64,000 nucleotides of DNA from an uncultured Ectothiorhodospiraceae bacterium. Lineage in GTDB: Bacteria > Pseudomonadota > Gammaproteobacteria > UBA6429 > Thiohalophilaceae. The notes beneath the pieces are model-generated. The model did not search any database, was not told where the DNA came from, and saw nothing but the letters and a program-made list of their open reading frames with translations. This document shows positions 39,268 through 48,116 of the stretch, one piece after another. The position numbers and the translations under genes are program-made. The stretch is taken from NCBI GenBank assembly GCA_947259575.1, contig CAMYMU010000029.1, positions 62,001 to 126,000 of the forward strand, in the 5' to 3' direction. Each line of letters begins with the position of its first letter. Within the stretch, counting starts at the first letter, position 1.

Positions 39268-40191
39268 TTATAACCAATCCGTTAATGCAATACCAATACC
39301 GATACGTTTAGAACGGGCGTTATAGTCTAAGAGACTTTCGCCATAACCATCAAATGCCTGTATAAACCACTTGGCACGTCGACTCATAGGGTAGCTATAG
39401 TTTAGTTCAAGTGCGCCTTTGTTATCGGCCTTGAAATTGTTACGTGCCATAAGGCTTACTGTGTGTTTTCCAGTTGCATAAACCATGCGGAATTCACCAT
39501 GACCTAAAAAATCTTCAATGTCGGGGTTGTCATCAGTGCCTGTATCACTAAGCCGTAACCAGGGTTTGAGACTGAAATAAAAATTATCACGTTCAAATAT
39601 AAAATCAACATATACTCGATTCCAGCTACGAGAAAGACTGCCACCCCTGCCATTCGACTGGTGAACAGCACCTATTATGTTGATCTTATTTTTAAAACCA
39701 AACAACTCCCAGTCATTTGGTACTGTGACAAACAATTCAGGCTCATGATTAGTCTCACGAAAGGGGCTTGATGATGAGTTATAGGCTTGCCAGAATGAAA
39801 GGTTAGTATAGGCAAAATAAATTGTGCCAGATTCACCAAATAAGTTTTCCACTATGGGAAATTTAATACTAAATTGAAATTTTATTTCCTCGTTATCTAG
39901 GGTTACATCCGGCGTTGATAAAAAAGGTTCAAGATTTGGTTTGAAATTATATGTGTACGGCATAATATAATTTGGTTTGTGTGGTGTTAGCACATAAGGT
40001 TTGAAGCGAGTAGTCCGCTCGATTTCAATACGACGATCCAGAATGGAAGGTGATGGCTCTGATTCGGACTTGACTGTGGGATCCTGTTCGGTTTTTTCTG
40101 ATGTAGATATTTTGGGTGATTGCGCAAACACAATGGTGCATTTAGCAGCAATAAAAAGGGTAATTAAAAATTTTGTCAAAAACACTTTCAT
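39268..40191 (-). CDS. pldA: Outer membrane phospholipase A (OMPLA)
   Basis: Calcium-dependent outer membrane phospholipase of 307 residues. After a signal peptide (VFA-QS) and a Ser/Glu-rich segment, the barrel begins near residue 100 (IKFQFSIKFPIVENLFG). The catalytic residues are all present with the E. coli spacing: H177 and S179 in HQSNGRGG, N191 in SRSWNRVY. The C-terminus ends in an aromatic-containing beta signal (IGIALTDWL). It would hydrolyse surface phospholipids when outer membrane asymmetry is disturbed, producing the lyso-lipids that Aas/LplT repair. Confidence 0.93.
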   Translation of the reverse strand: MKVFLTKFLITLFIAAKCTIVFAQSPKISTSEKTEQDPTVKSESEPSPSILDRRIEIERTTRFKPYVLTPHKPNYIMPYTYNFKPNLEPFLSTPDVTLDNEEIKFQFSIKFPIVENLFGESGTIYFAYTNLSFWQAYNSSSSPFRETNHEPELFVTVPNDWELFGFKNKINIIGAVHQSNGRGGSLSRSWNRVYVDFIFERDNFYFSLKPWLRLSDTGTDDNPDIEDFLGHGEFRMVYATGKHTVSLMARNNFKADNKGALELNYSYPMSRRAKWFIQAFDGYGESLLDYNARSKRIGIGIALTDWL

Positions 40192-40216
40192 TGTGTGTAA
40201 TCGTCTTCCATTATTA

Positions 40217-40822
40217 TTAACTTAGCGACTTCGCCTCCTTGATGACATAGAATGATGAGCGCAAAAAGAGGAAGGCAATCGCCACTCCAATCACAATGTC
40301 CGGCCACTGATTCTGTGTCAACCATACACCAACAGCAGCAACGAGCACAGAGCTATTGGCAATAATGTCATTCCGCGAACATATCCATACTGACTTCATA
40401 TTGATATCCTCTGATCGATGTTTCCAGAGTAGTAAAAGACAAATGCCATTTGCTATTAAGGCCAGCAAGCCAAAGATGCCAATTAACTCGTAAGTTGGAA
40501 CCGCTGGAAATACTAGTTTGTAGGTTGCCTGGCCAAGCACAAATAGGCCAAAGCCTGCCATAATACTGCCTTTAATCATGGCAGAGATGGCCTTCCAGCG
40601 CACTGACTTGGCGACGACGTACAAGCTAAAGCCATAAACAATCGAGTCGCCGAGCATATCCAAAGAGTCAGCGAGCAGAGCCGTTGAGCTAGCAAGTATA
40701 CCTGCTGTAATTTCAACCAGAAACATGAATAGGTTTATACCGAGTACCCACTTTAGTGTGCCGTACTGACGCTCACGGAGTTTTTCAATTTCACATGCAC
40801 TATCGTTACAACAGTTTGCCAT
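40217..40822 (-). CDS. CDF-family cation efflux protein, short form
   Basis: Six-helix cation diffusion facilitator of 201 residues. It has the N-terminal ITAGILASSTALLADSLDMLGDS with acidic residues for metal binding in helix 2 (D-x3-D), and a helix 5 motif CSRNDIIANSS in place of the usual HxxxD. A Cys cluster sits at the very N-terminus (CCNDSAC). The large C-terminal cytoplasmic domain of YiiP-type proteins is absent. A subfamily with probably different metal preference; zinc, copper and iron are all possible. One-base overlap with the upstream antiporter gene. Confidence 0.8.
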   Translation of the reverse strand: MANCCNDSACEIEKLRERQYGTLKWVLGINLFMFLVEITAGILASSTALLADSLDMLGDSIVYGFSLYVVAKSVRWKAISAMIKGSIMAGFGLFVLGQATYKLVFPAVPTYELIGIFGLLALIANGICLLLLWKHRSEDINMKSVWICSRNDIIANSSVLVAAVGVWLTQNQWPDIVIGVAIAFLFLRSSFYVIKEAKSLS

Positions 40823-41997
40823 TATCGGGTACCAGCGGATTTGTTTTTTTGTAAAGCTAGTCTTGTGAAAATCGGCCCGATGATCTCAAAGAATACGGTC
40901 GAGCTGATTACGATAGTTAATAAAGTTTGGCGATATTCTGGGAAATGATTGGTGGCAACTAAAGCCATACCGATGGCGACACCCGCCTGAGGCAAAAGCG
41001 CAATGCCCATCCAATTCCTGACCCCAGGATCGGCTTGACTGCAACGACTACCAAGGTACGCGCCGACATATTTACCAATCGACCGACATACTATATATAC
41101 TAATCCGATTAAGCCAAGCTCCTTCAATGAGCTTAATTCGAGCAGGGCGCCGGCGAGCACAAAAAATACAACCATAAATGGCCACTCGATACCCTCTATC
41201 GCATGAAAAGGATAGTCATGATGTCTGGCAAAGTTAGTGATAACAGCACCCATGACCATTGATGCAATCAGAAATGACACATCTAACCAGATTGCAAGGC
41301 CTCCGCATACAAACACGAGTCCAAGCGCCTCGGTTAGTATCGGCTGCCCTTGTTTTATCCGCCCTGTTAAGTAGGCTGCAGGGAAACCAATCAATAAACC
41401 GAGAAGGATAGCTCCACCAATCTCTTTTCCTGCTGTTAGCATTGGCGACACTTCTGCGCCGTTACCATTTAATGAGGTTACGATGGCTATGCCAAGACTA
41501 AATAATATCAGTGCCCAGATGTCGTCTAAGGCAACAATTGAAAGTAACAAATCTTTAAACTTACCCTGGTAGTTGCGTTCGAGCACAGTATCAAGAATTG
41601 CGGCAGGAGCAGTTGCAGAGGCGATACAACCAAGTAAGATCGCGACTTCGAGGGAGACGCCCGCCCAGAACAGACCAAGACTAACCAAAACAGTGGTACC
41701 GATCGCCGCGCTAATAGAGATCCAGAGAATATTATTTGCCGAATTATAAAATGAAGCTCGAGTAAGCTTACCACCGAGTAAAAAACCGACCATGAGCAGC
41801 GCCATATTTGCTATCAGATCAAAGCGATTAGCAAAGACATCAGGGATAATATCGAGTACTTCCTGACCAATAATGGCGCCAAAGATAAGCAATAAGGTCA
41901 CACGAGGCAAAAAGGTACGGCGGCCAAGCTCTGAGGTGACCAGACCCAGGAGCAAAATTCCACCTAGGGTAAGTAAAAATTGAGATGTTGTAGTCAC
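40822..41997 (-). CDS. CPA2-type Na+(K+)/H+ antiporter
   Basis: Sodium/hydrogen exchanger-family protein of 391 residues with about 12 membrane helices. Visible motifs: GLVTSELGRRTFLPRVTLLLIFGAIIG in the first helices, GCIASATAPAAILDTVLE and LLSIVALDDIWALILFSLGIAI with the paired acidic residues of this family. There is no TrkA-N regulatory domain, unlike the Kef-like protein at 62054-63703. It is coupled to the CDF gene by a one-base overlap, so metal export and proton exchange may be linked. No typical promoter recognised upstream. Confidence 0.83.
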   Translation of the reverse strand: MTTTSQFLLTLGGILLLGLVTSELGRRTFLPRVTLLLIFGAIIGQEVLDIIPDVFANRFDLIANMALLMVGFLLGGKLTRASFYNSANNILWISISAAIGTTVLVSLGLFWAGVSLEVAILLGCIASATAPAAILDTVLERNYQGKFKDLLLSIVALDDIWALILFSLGIAIVTSLNGNGAEVSPMLTAGKEIGGAILLGLLIGFPAAYLTGRIKQGQPILTEALGLVFVCGGLAIWLDVSFLIASMVMGAVITNFARHHDYPFHAIEGIEWPFMVVFFVLAGALLELSSLKELGLIGLVYIVCRSIGKYVGAYLGSRCSQADPGVRNWMGIALLPQAGVAIGMALVATNHFPEYRQTLLTIVISSTVFFEIIGPIFTRLALQKNKSAGTR

Positions 41998-42130
41998 GTT
42001 ATTGACCTTTATGCCTGTATTGAGACAACTGTCCTCAAAAGTTCTGAGATATTTTAATTCATTTTAGTCTAATCAATGGAGGTATTTAACAATAAATACT
42101 CGTAATTAACTGCGACTTATTTAAGTAGAA

Positions 42131-42159
42131 TAAAAAAAGGCACTACGTGAGTAGTGCCT
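42131..42159 (-). terminator. Rho-independent terminator of the sulfotransferase transcript
   Basis: Nine-base perfect stem AGGCACTAC (42138-42146) / GTAGTGCCT (42151-42159), four-base loop. On the minus strand the stem is followed by a run of seven T residues. It ends the cysC-chrA-sulfotransferase transcript. Confidence 0.9.
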
Positions 42160-42190
42160 GTAAAGGTGCTGGGAAGGTAAATTATGCGGA

Positions 42191-43228
42191 TCAGCGAGTT
42201 GCGACTTGTTCCATTTGAGGATAGCGATTCGCATCTCTAATTTCTTGAATGATGCTGAGTTGCCGTTGACGGCGTCTGAGGTCCTCAGGATCTGTTTTCT
42301 TTGACATGGATTTCATGCTTGAATCATTTTCAGCATTGAACTGGTCAATCTCTTTGCGGCTATAACTCTCTTCCTTTCCTGGTTCCACGATGTACCGCGA
42401 ATAACCTAGTTGATCCATGATGTTTCCAGTGATTGACTCAATTATGCGGACGTGCTGTTCCGACATATTCTTTTTAAACTTGTTTGAGTTGTCAGCCATG
42501 ACAGGTTGTGTCAAATTCGACCAGAGTGAACTTTTGGTAGCGGTGCGACTAGCCTCACCTGAACGATGAAAGTTGAGCATATCTGGTATGAACGGTATAT
42601 CTAAGAATGTGCATAAATCCGAAATAGTGTCTTCAGGTTCACTGGTTAATGCTTCATAACAAACACGTTTAAATTGATCTGGCCGCAACCATTTCTCTGC
42701 ATCAAGGCAGAGTTGTTGAAGCTGGACCCACTTTGTTGCTATGTTGTATGGGTGTTTATCACCAATCACGGCTTTACTGAATGATAACGCGACATCTCTC
42801 GGGTCACGATAGAGGTAGATGAATTTTGCATTATCCAGATAATCATCAAGCTCTTTTGCCCAGCGAATATTTTGCATGCTTTTGCATAACCATGCCTTTG
42901 CATTATGTTTTTGCGCGTAGATTTCCATCACTGCACTAAATACAGCAACGAGACTATTCTCACGGCAAAGTGAACGCACTTCATCTCTATCAAAATGCTC
43001 AATTTTGTCCCAGACAACTGGATTATGTTCAACCAGGCGACAAACATCGTCTACTAAACGGTTCATCGTATCTTCATCAGATAAGTCACCATAATCCGGC
43101 ATCAATGGCATAAGATTTTGCAGGATGTGGGGAGGGTGAGGTGCAACAATTTCTGATGATGAATTTAATATCAGGCGTAACAGGTTCGATCCAGAACGTT
43201 GTTCTCCGACCATTAGAATGGACTGCAT
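42191..43228 (-). CDS. PAPS-dependent sulfotransferase family protein
   Basis: Cytoplasmic sulfotransferase of 345 residues. The ATG at 43228 has GAGGT upstream and begins at the 5'-phosphosulfate loop (MQSILMVGEQRSGSNLLRLIL); the longer frame has no family sequence. The 3'-phosphate motif is FIYLYRDPRDVALSFSKA at about 135-152. The region from 285 on is charged and helical without a recognised domain. The acceptor is unknown. Its neighbour cysC makes the PAPS donor, so the two plus the ChrA-like transporter form a likely sulfation unit, perhaps modifying a surface glycan or small molecule. Confidence 0.85.
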   Translation of the reverse strand: MQSILMVGEQRSGSNLLRLILNSSSEIVAPHPPHILQNLMPLMPDYGDLSDEDTMNRLVDDVCRLVEHNPVVWDKIEHFDRDEVRSLCRENSLVAVFSAVMEIYAQKHNAKAWLCKSMQNIRWAKELDDYLDNAKFIYLYRDPRDVALSFSKAVIGDKHPYNIATKWVQLQQLCLDAEKWLRPDQFKRVCYEALTSEPEDTISDLCTFLDIPFIPDMLNFHRSGEASRTATKSSLWSNLTQPVMADNSNKFKKNMSEQHVRIIESITGNIMDQLGYSRYIVEPGKEESYSRKEIDQFNAENDSSMKSMSKKTDPEDLRRRQRQLSIIQEIRDANRYPQMEQVATR

Positions 43229-43248
43229 ACTTATTACCTCGTAAATAG

Positions 43249-44526
43249 TTAGTACAACATATACCCAAGAAAACCAGCGGCTAAGATGACCCAAAGGATA
43301 TCCAGGTTGTATCGAATCAGCACAAACAGCGATGCAAGCAAGATAAGGGTCGATGGCCATGCCTCATTAATTGAAAACGGCCAGGGTGGATAAGCTGCCT
43401 GTAGCAAAATAAGTGATGCAATAGCTATCAGGCCGATGACGCCACAATGAATTCCATGCATTGCTGCTTGCATCATGGTTGAACGCTGAATATAACCAAG
43501 AGCATGCGAGGCCGTTACCATCAGAACGGCAGGCGGAGTATAGATAGCGACGGTTGCTAGCAAAGCGCCAAGCCAGCCATGAGACTTGAATCCGATAAAG
43601 GCTGCGCTAATCAGGATTGGACCAGGTGTTATCTGTCCCATTGCAATACCATCAGTAAATTCCTGTTGCGTTACCCAACCATATTGAAGGACAACCACAC
43701 TGCCAATAATTGGGATAAACACATAACCACCACCAAATAACATCAAGCTCATACTGGCAAACGTTAGTGTCAGGAGCAGTAGGCTGTTGTGCTCAAGTGG
43801 TAATGGCATAAACCATAAAACGACCAGGGCAACGAGAAAGAGAATCACACTAAGCAGTTTTACAAGTGAAAAAGGCCGTTGTTCAATATCCTGAACTTGG
43901 CCTGTCTCTTGTTTTTTGAAGGCCCAGTAGCCTAGAAAACCAAAACCTAAGACGATACCGAGAGTGGCATATATTTTATACTGTAACGGTGCAAGTAACA
44001 TGATTGCACAGGAAAGAATAACTAGAGCTGCTTCTCGCCAGCCCTTGATGGTTTTCCGCGCGAGGCGCAATACCACAACCATAACTATTGCTGTTACAGC
44101 GGGTATAAAGCCCATGAAGACTTTCTTGATGGCAATAATTTCACCGTATTTAAAATAAAAATAACTTAGTCCTACAATCAGGACAAATGCAGGAATCAGT
44201 ACCGCAACGGCAGAAGTTAATGCGCCAACAGGACCCCGCAAACGGTAGCCAACATAGGCGACAACATTGACTGCCTGTGGCCCGGGCAAAAGATTAGCGA
44301 GGGAGATTGCATCAAGCATCTCAGCGTGTTTGAGTAATTGTCGTTGTTTAACTATACGAGTCTCGATCACTGAGATTAACGACATGAAACCACCAAAGGA
44401 AATGCAGCCGATTCCTAAGAAAGTCTTGAATAAAAACCAGAGTGAGACTTTATTGGGAGTATCTGCTTGAGCGTCTTTTTCATCAGTAGACGCATTAAGA
44501 TTCATGTCGATAGTCGTATGATTCAT
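43249..44526 (-). CDS. ChrA-family chromate/anion transporter
   Basis: Two-domain CHR-family transporter of 425 residues, each half with a conserved opening: KVSLWFLFKTFLGIGCISFGGFMSLISV and LLLTLTFASMSLMLFGGGYVFIPIIGSVVV. It also has GPQAVNVVAYVGYRLRG and ITPGPILISAAFIGFK. Known members export chromate, while some are thought to handle sulfate or other anions. Here it sits between a sulfotransferase and an APS kinase gene with 20-28 bp gaps, so sulfate or a sulfated product is a reasonable alternative substrate. A second full-length paralogue lies at 60412-61761. Confidence 0.85.
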   Translation of the reverse strand: MNHTTIDMNLNASTDEKDAQADTPNKVSLWFLFKTFLGIGCISFGGFMSLISVIETRIVKQRQLLKHAEMLDAISLANLLPGPQAVNVVAYVGYRLRGPVGALTSAVAVLIPAFVLIVGLSYFYFKYGEIIAIKKVFMGFIPAVTAIVMVVVLRLARKTIKGWREAALVILSCAIMLLAPLQYKIYATLGIVLGFGFLGYWAFKKQETGQVQDIEQRPFSLVKLLSVILFLVALVVLWFMPLPLEHNSLLLLTLTFASMSLMLFGGGYVFIPIIGSVVVLQYGWVTQQEFTDGIAMGQITPGPILISAAFIGFKSHGWLGALLATVAIYTPPAVLMVTASHALGYIQRSTMMQAAMHGIHCGVIGLIAIASLILLQAAYPPWPFSINEAWPSTLILLASLFVLIRYNLDILWVILAAGFLGYMLY

Positions 44527-44554
44527 AACCTGATAAGTCCTAATTTATGAATTT

Positions 44555-45184
44555 TTATTTGAGACTGGATATGGATTCAATAAAAGCGATAAGTTTATTC
44601 GCGCTCGTTTCTATCTCGTTTTCAGACGTATTGATAATCAAGTCAGCATCATTTGGATTTTCGTAACCCTGGCCAATTCCAGTGAAGTTTTCTATATCGC
44701 CTGAAAGTGCCTTTTTGTATAAACCTTTAGGATCACGATCTATGCAGTCATCAAGATTTGCTTCGACATGAACAAGATAAAAATTATTTTGGATAATGCT
44801 GCGTACATATTCTCTTCCCTCTTGATAAGGTGAGATAAATGTAGCTAGCACGATATGACCGGTTTGTGCAAACAGTGATGCAACTTCGCCTGCACGGCGC
44901 AGGTTTTCTTGTCTAGACTGTTTACTAAAATCAAGATCTGCGTTCAGACCTGCGCGCATTGTGTCACCATCGAGTACGGTAATGAGATAGCCGCGATCAA
45001 ATAAGGTTTGTTCAACCAGAGTAGAGATCGTTGACTTACCTGCTCCTGATAGTCCGGTTAACCATATGACGCCACTTTGGTGCCCGAGTCGGCGGTTACG
45101 CATATTGCGTGAAATAAAACTTCCATGAGGAAAAATATTATCTTGCGCTAAAGGTTCAGCAGTATTGTGTTGGCAATTTGACAT
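44555..45184 (-). CDS. cysC: Adenylylsulfate (APS) kinase
   Basis: Phosphorylates APS to PAPS, 209 residues. I start at the ATG at 45184, which has AAAGG eight bases upstream; a GTG at 45193 would place the Shine-Dalgarno inside the gene. The P-loop is GLSGAGKST (44-52). Further motifs are LDGDTMRAGLNADLDFS, ENLRRAGEVASLF, FISPYQEGREYVRS and DPKGLYKKA. No ATP sulfurylase (cysD/cysN or sat) is in the window. It heads the operon with the ChrA-like and sulfotransferase genes. Confidence 0.93.
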   Translation of the reverse strand: MSNCQHNTAEPLAQDNIFPHGSFISRNMRNRRLGHQSGVIWLTGLSGAGKSTISTLVEQTLFDRGYLITVLDGDTMRAGLNADLDFSKQSRQENLRRAGEVASLFAQTGHIVLATFISPYQEGREYVRSIIQNNFYLVHVEANLDDCIDRDPKGLYKKALSGDIENFTGIGQGYENPNDADLIINTSENEIETSANKLIAFIESISSLK

Positions 45185-45386
45185 AACATTCACCTTTCTG
45201 ATTCAGTCTCAAGCATCACTCATCACGATGCTAACAATCTTAGTAATGTTATCCTCTCATTGCGGCAGCGAGTACATTCAAAAACTGCGTTATTGGTCAC
45301 ACATTTTGTCGTCGGTATTTTGTTGTATCAAAATTAGGAAACAATAATTATAAAACGGGAGTGGAAAGTGATTACAGTTTACATTT

Positions 45387-45403
45387 TGTGACAAATATTC
45401 ACA
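45387..45403. promoter_or_regulatory. TGTGA-N7-TYACA motif, copy A (cysC / PilZ-like intergenic)
   Basis: TGTGACAAATATTCACA, an imperfect inverted repeat in the 404-bp gap between cysC (minus) and the PilZ-like gene (plus). It has the 5-base half-sites TGTGA and TCACA but seven bases between them, one more than a CRP site. The rest of the gap is AT-rich with a TATATT at about 45553-45558 before the PilZ-like ATG; I see no gene or terminator in it. Confidence 0.5.
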
Positions 45404-45588
45404 GGTAATTTATTTCTCATTTGCTGGTTTTTATTATGTTCTAGTTTTAACTGGACCTGAAAAAATGTGATGACTTCTTCATTTTTTAAAAGGTCTACAG
45501 CTAAAGGATGATATTTACAGGCCGAGAAAAAGTGTGGTGTTTAAAATATCTATATATTAATGTTTTATTATTGAGAAAATAACTGACG

Positions 45589-47160
45589 ATGCTTTTGTTA
45601 ACTGCACCAATGCAACATATTGCTGAGAATTCTGCTGTCGAGCAGGATCCTAAGCGTGTCAAGCTGTGGTTAGATAAATTGCCTATCGAAAATGTGCAGG
45701 TAACCGTCGATGAACTCATTTCTACCCTGAAACCATTCAATGAACTTCAAATCGATGTTCGTACAAGAATAAAGTTATTGGAGATTTACCATCGCTCATT
45801 TGAAACAATTCTTTATACCTATGACGACCTTCATCTGCGAACCCTTCCGCTTAATGTTGAGCAAAGAAGGAAACTATCTGACGATATAATGTGGGTATAC
45901 CTTGAGTTAGCTAATGGCTATAAATCAATAGTAAAATCGGTTTATGAAGGGGAAGAAGAAAGTTCGTCACAGCATAATATTTCATTATCGATTTATCGAG
46001 CTATCGAACTAATTTCTAATGCCTTATTGTATGCATTTCGTGACCACCAGACACCACCGCCACTGGTATATCTTGAAATCCATCAACTTTACTATTTGGC
46101 AGAGCAATACAATATTGAAAATAAAGACGTTGGCAAGTTTGGTAATCGGTCTTCTAAGGCTACGATTCAAAACCTCTATAAGCAAATAATGTTACTAATT
46201 GCCGGTGATGCATATGGTTACGATGGTAGTCAGGTAAATGAACTGTACCTTTTACTGGAAAAATATACCGCCTGCAGTCAACTTACTTCAGCAATTCAGG
46301 CCGGACAAAAAAATACAGAGTTTTATATTGATTTTACCGAAGATGCAGGTCCGCGTAATGGCCTCAATATAAATATTCAGCTTCCAACTCAGCGAATCCT
46401 TGATGTAGCACCTGTATTGGAGATGTTAATCGCTGATCTCAGAAGCACAAAAAAACATTCATTAGATTCATTTCAGGCGCATGAACAACGTCTATTACGG
46501 TTGTTTTGCAATAATTTACGACAAACTAGTGCAGACAGAACACTTCGTCAACCAAGTTCAGAAACTGCACATGTAGCCTATGGTGTAGAGGCAACCTGTT
46601 ACTACATTAGTCATCGTGAAAAATTTCTTGAACAAGAGGTTGAAGAGGCAGTAAATGGGATAGAAGTAAGAGACATTGATATGTTCGAGGCGGAACACGA
46701 GTTGTCGACCTGGAAAATCGCTAATGTAAACCCGAAAGGTCGGATGTTAGTGTCAGATCTGGAAGAGGGCACGCATTATTCAGTAGGAGAGATTGTTTCC
46801 AGCGTCGAGTTCTTATCGAAGACACAACAACATCTTATTGTAACTGGCTTTATTCGTTGGTTACGGTATATAGATGATAAGGTGCAAATGGGCATTGAGT
46901 TTCTTGAAGGTATTCCAATTTCGGTGAACTGCTCTGCTGAACTGGCAGATAGTGATGAACCAATCAATTTCCCTGCGTTGTATTTTCCAAGTAACAAAGG
47001 AACCAAACAACCAGCAAGTTTACTATTTGAATACAGCTACTTTAGTCATGCCAAAACTTTTATTGTTGATGTGAATGGTCAACGCTATCGAATTGAGCCT
47101 GTCAGGATAAATAAAGAATCACCTGTCCATGTTCAATTTAGTTTTCGAATTATCAAATAA
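45589..47160 (+). CDS. PilZ-like (putative c-di-GMP-binding) protein
   Basis: Cytoplasmic protein of 523 residues. The first ~370 residues are helical and unrecognised (WVYLELANGYKSIVKSVYEGEEES; AYGYDGSQVNELYLLLEKYTACSQL). The C-terminal part has the pattern of divergent PilZ-type domains: STWKIANVNPKGRMLV, YSVGEIVSS, IVTGFIRWLRY, VQMGIEFLEG. The PilZ motif (D/N)xSxxG is recognisable only as NVNPKG, and the RxxxR motif is not evident, so c-di-GMP binding is uncertain. No clear Shine-Dalgarno. It stands alone on the plus strand beside the GTPase operon and upstream of it lies motif copy A. Confidence 0.6.
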   Translation: MLLLTAPMQHIAENSAVEQDPKRVKLWLDKLPIENVQVTVDELISTLKPFNELQIDVRTRIKLLEIYHRSFETILYTYDDLHLRTLPLNVEQRRKLSDDIMWVYLELANGYKSIVKSVYEGEEESSSQHNISLSIYRAIELISNALLYAFRDHQTPPPLVYLEIHQLYYLAEQYNIENKDVGKFGNRSSKATIQNLYKQIMLLIAGDAYGYDGSQVNELYLLLEKYTACSQLTSAIQAGQKNTEFYIDFTEDAGPRNGLNINIQLPTQRILDVAPVLEMLIADLRSTKKHSLDSFQAHEQRLLRLFCNNLRQTSADRTLRQPSSETAHVAYGVEATCYYISHREKFLEQEVEEAVNGIEVRDIDMFEAEHELSTWKIANVNPKGRMLVSDLEEGTHYSVGEIVSSVEFLSKTQQHLIVTGFIRWLRYIDDKVQMGIEFLEGIPISVNCSAELADSDEPINFPALYFPSNKGTKQPASLLFEYSYFSHAKTFIVDVNGQRYRIEPVRINKESPVHVQFSFRIIK

Positions 47161-47173
47161 ATATGTCGCAGCG

Positions 47174-47596
47174 TCAGGGGCAGCACTCTGCGATTTCCTT
47201 GAGTCTGCTTCTCAAGCTAGCCCATCCCATGCCTAAATTGATTTTTTTTCCCGCAATTAGAACGGCAAGTATGTCGGGTTTATCCGGGACAATGCACATA
47301 AAGTGAAATGTGGATTCTGTTGACAACTGAATTTCCTGGATTTGTCTGCGCGGTTCTTCTGCTCTTAGGTCAGCAATCATCTTCTCTGCGGTAACGACCG
47401 CCTTACCACGAAACATCTCTACGGCGGAGGCAGCAACAGCATCAAGGTATACTTGTGTTATATAGGATACATTGTGTGCAACCCCCAATAACAGTCCTGA
47501 TTCTTGATCGATGATAGCAGCCGCGTATGCATAATCAACAGAACCAATCATGTCATCGCAGATATCGTTCAGATTTGGCATGTCTAGACTTTCCAT
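47174..47596 (-). CDS. Roadblock/LC7-like protein
   Basis: 140-residue protein with a roadblock-like alternation: helix (LNDICDDMIGSVDYAYA), strand (AAAIIDQESGLLLGVA), helix, then strands (STFHFMCIVPDKPDILAVLIAG). The similarity to LC7 is by pattern only. The ATG at 47596 lacks a Shine-Dalgarno; one at 47581 has GGAAAG upstream and may be the real start. It is the last gene after a clear roadblock protein and a small GTPase on the same strand, consistent with a GTPase-regulator role. Confidence 0.55.
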   Translation of the reverse strand: MESLDMPNLNDICDDMIGSVDYAYAAAIIDQESGLLLGVAHNVSYITQVYLDAVAASAVEMFRGKAVVTAEKMIADLRAEEPRRQIQEIQLSTESTFHFMCIVPDKPDILAVLIAGKKINLGMGWASLRSRLKEIAECCP

Positions 47597-47655
47597 ATGT
47601 GCATTGAGGAATGAAAAGTATGCACAATATTAGACATATTTAAAAGGAGAATTGA

Positions 47656-48105
47656 TTATGAGGCGAGCACTTCCATCAAGGCTGCAATTTGTTCGGTTGC
47701 CTGTTTTGCATATGCCAGAGGCATTCCCAGACTGCCACAATTGTGAGTAAACACTGTGAGTAGGTGTTTGGGACCAGCATGTAGCAGAAAAATCTTACCG
47801 TTTGTTCCTTCAATCAAAACATTCTCTGTGTTTCCTTTACCCCCTTCACTGGCAATATTATCACTTAAAGCCAGTAGTGCACTGCTCATTGCGGCAAAAC
47901 GATGTTCATCCATGTCGGCTTCCAGCCTTTGGGCTTTAGAGTGGCCATCAACACTACTGATAATCGCTGCGCTAATATCTTCGGAACTGGTTAACAGGGC
48001 ATCCAGTATTTTGTCTAATTCCTGTGCAAGCACCTCTTGAGTCTGAGTATCTTGCTCAAGATTGGTATGACTAATTTGTTCAATTACATCATTGATGATT
48101 CGCAT
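47656..48105 (-). CDS. Roadblock/LC7-domain protein (MglB-like)
   Basis: 149 residues with a typical roadblock/LC7 domain at about 30-145: LDKILDALLTSSEDISAAIISSVDGHSKAQRL, MDEHRFAAMSSALLALSDNIASE, and the strand NVLIEGTNGKIFLLHAGPKHLLTVFT. In Myxococcus and others such proteins (MglB) are GTPase-activating partners of MglA-type small GTPases. A small GTPase is encoded 11 bp upstream in the same operon, so the pairing is strong by both fold and context. Confidence 0.82.
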   Translation of the reverse strand: MRIINDVIEQISHTNLEQDTQTQEVLAQELDKILDALLTSSEDISAAIISSVDGHSKAQRLEADMDEHRFAAMSSALLALSDNIASEGGKGNTENVLIEGTNGKIFLLHAGPKHLLTVFTHNCGSLGMPLAYAKQATEQIAALMEVLAS

Positions 48106-48116
48106 ATTGGATACCT

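Noticed and set aside
45185-45300. GTCACA words at 45296-45301 and 49881-49886 as further copies of the TGTGA-N7-TYACA motif.
   Set aside because: Only one half-site is present; the partner at the right distance is missing.
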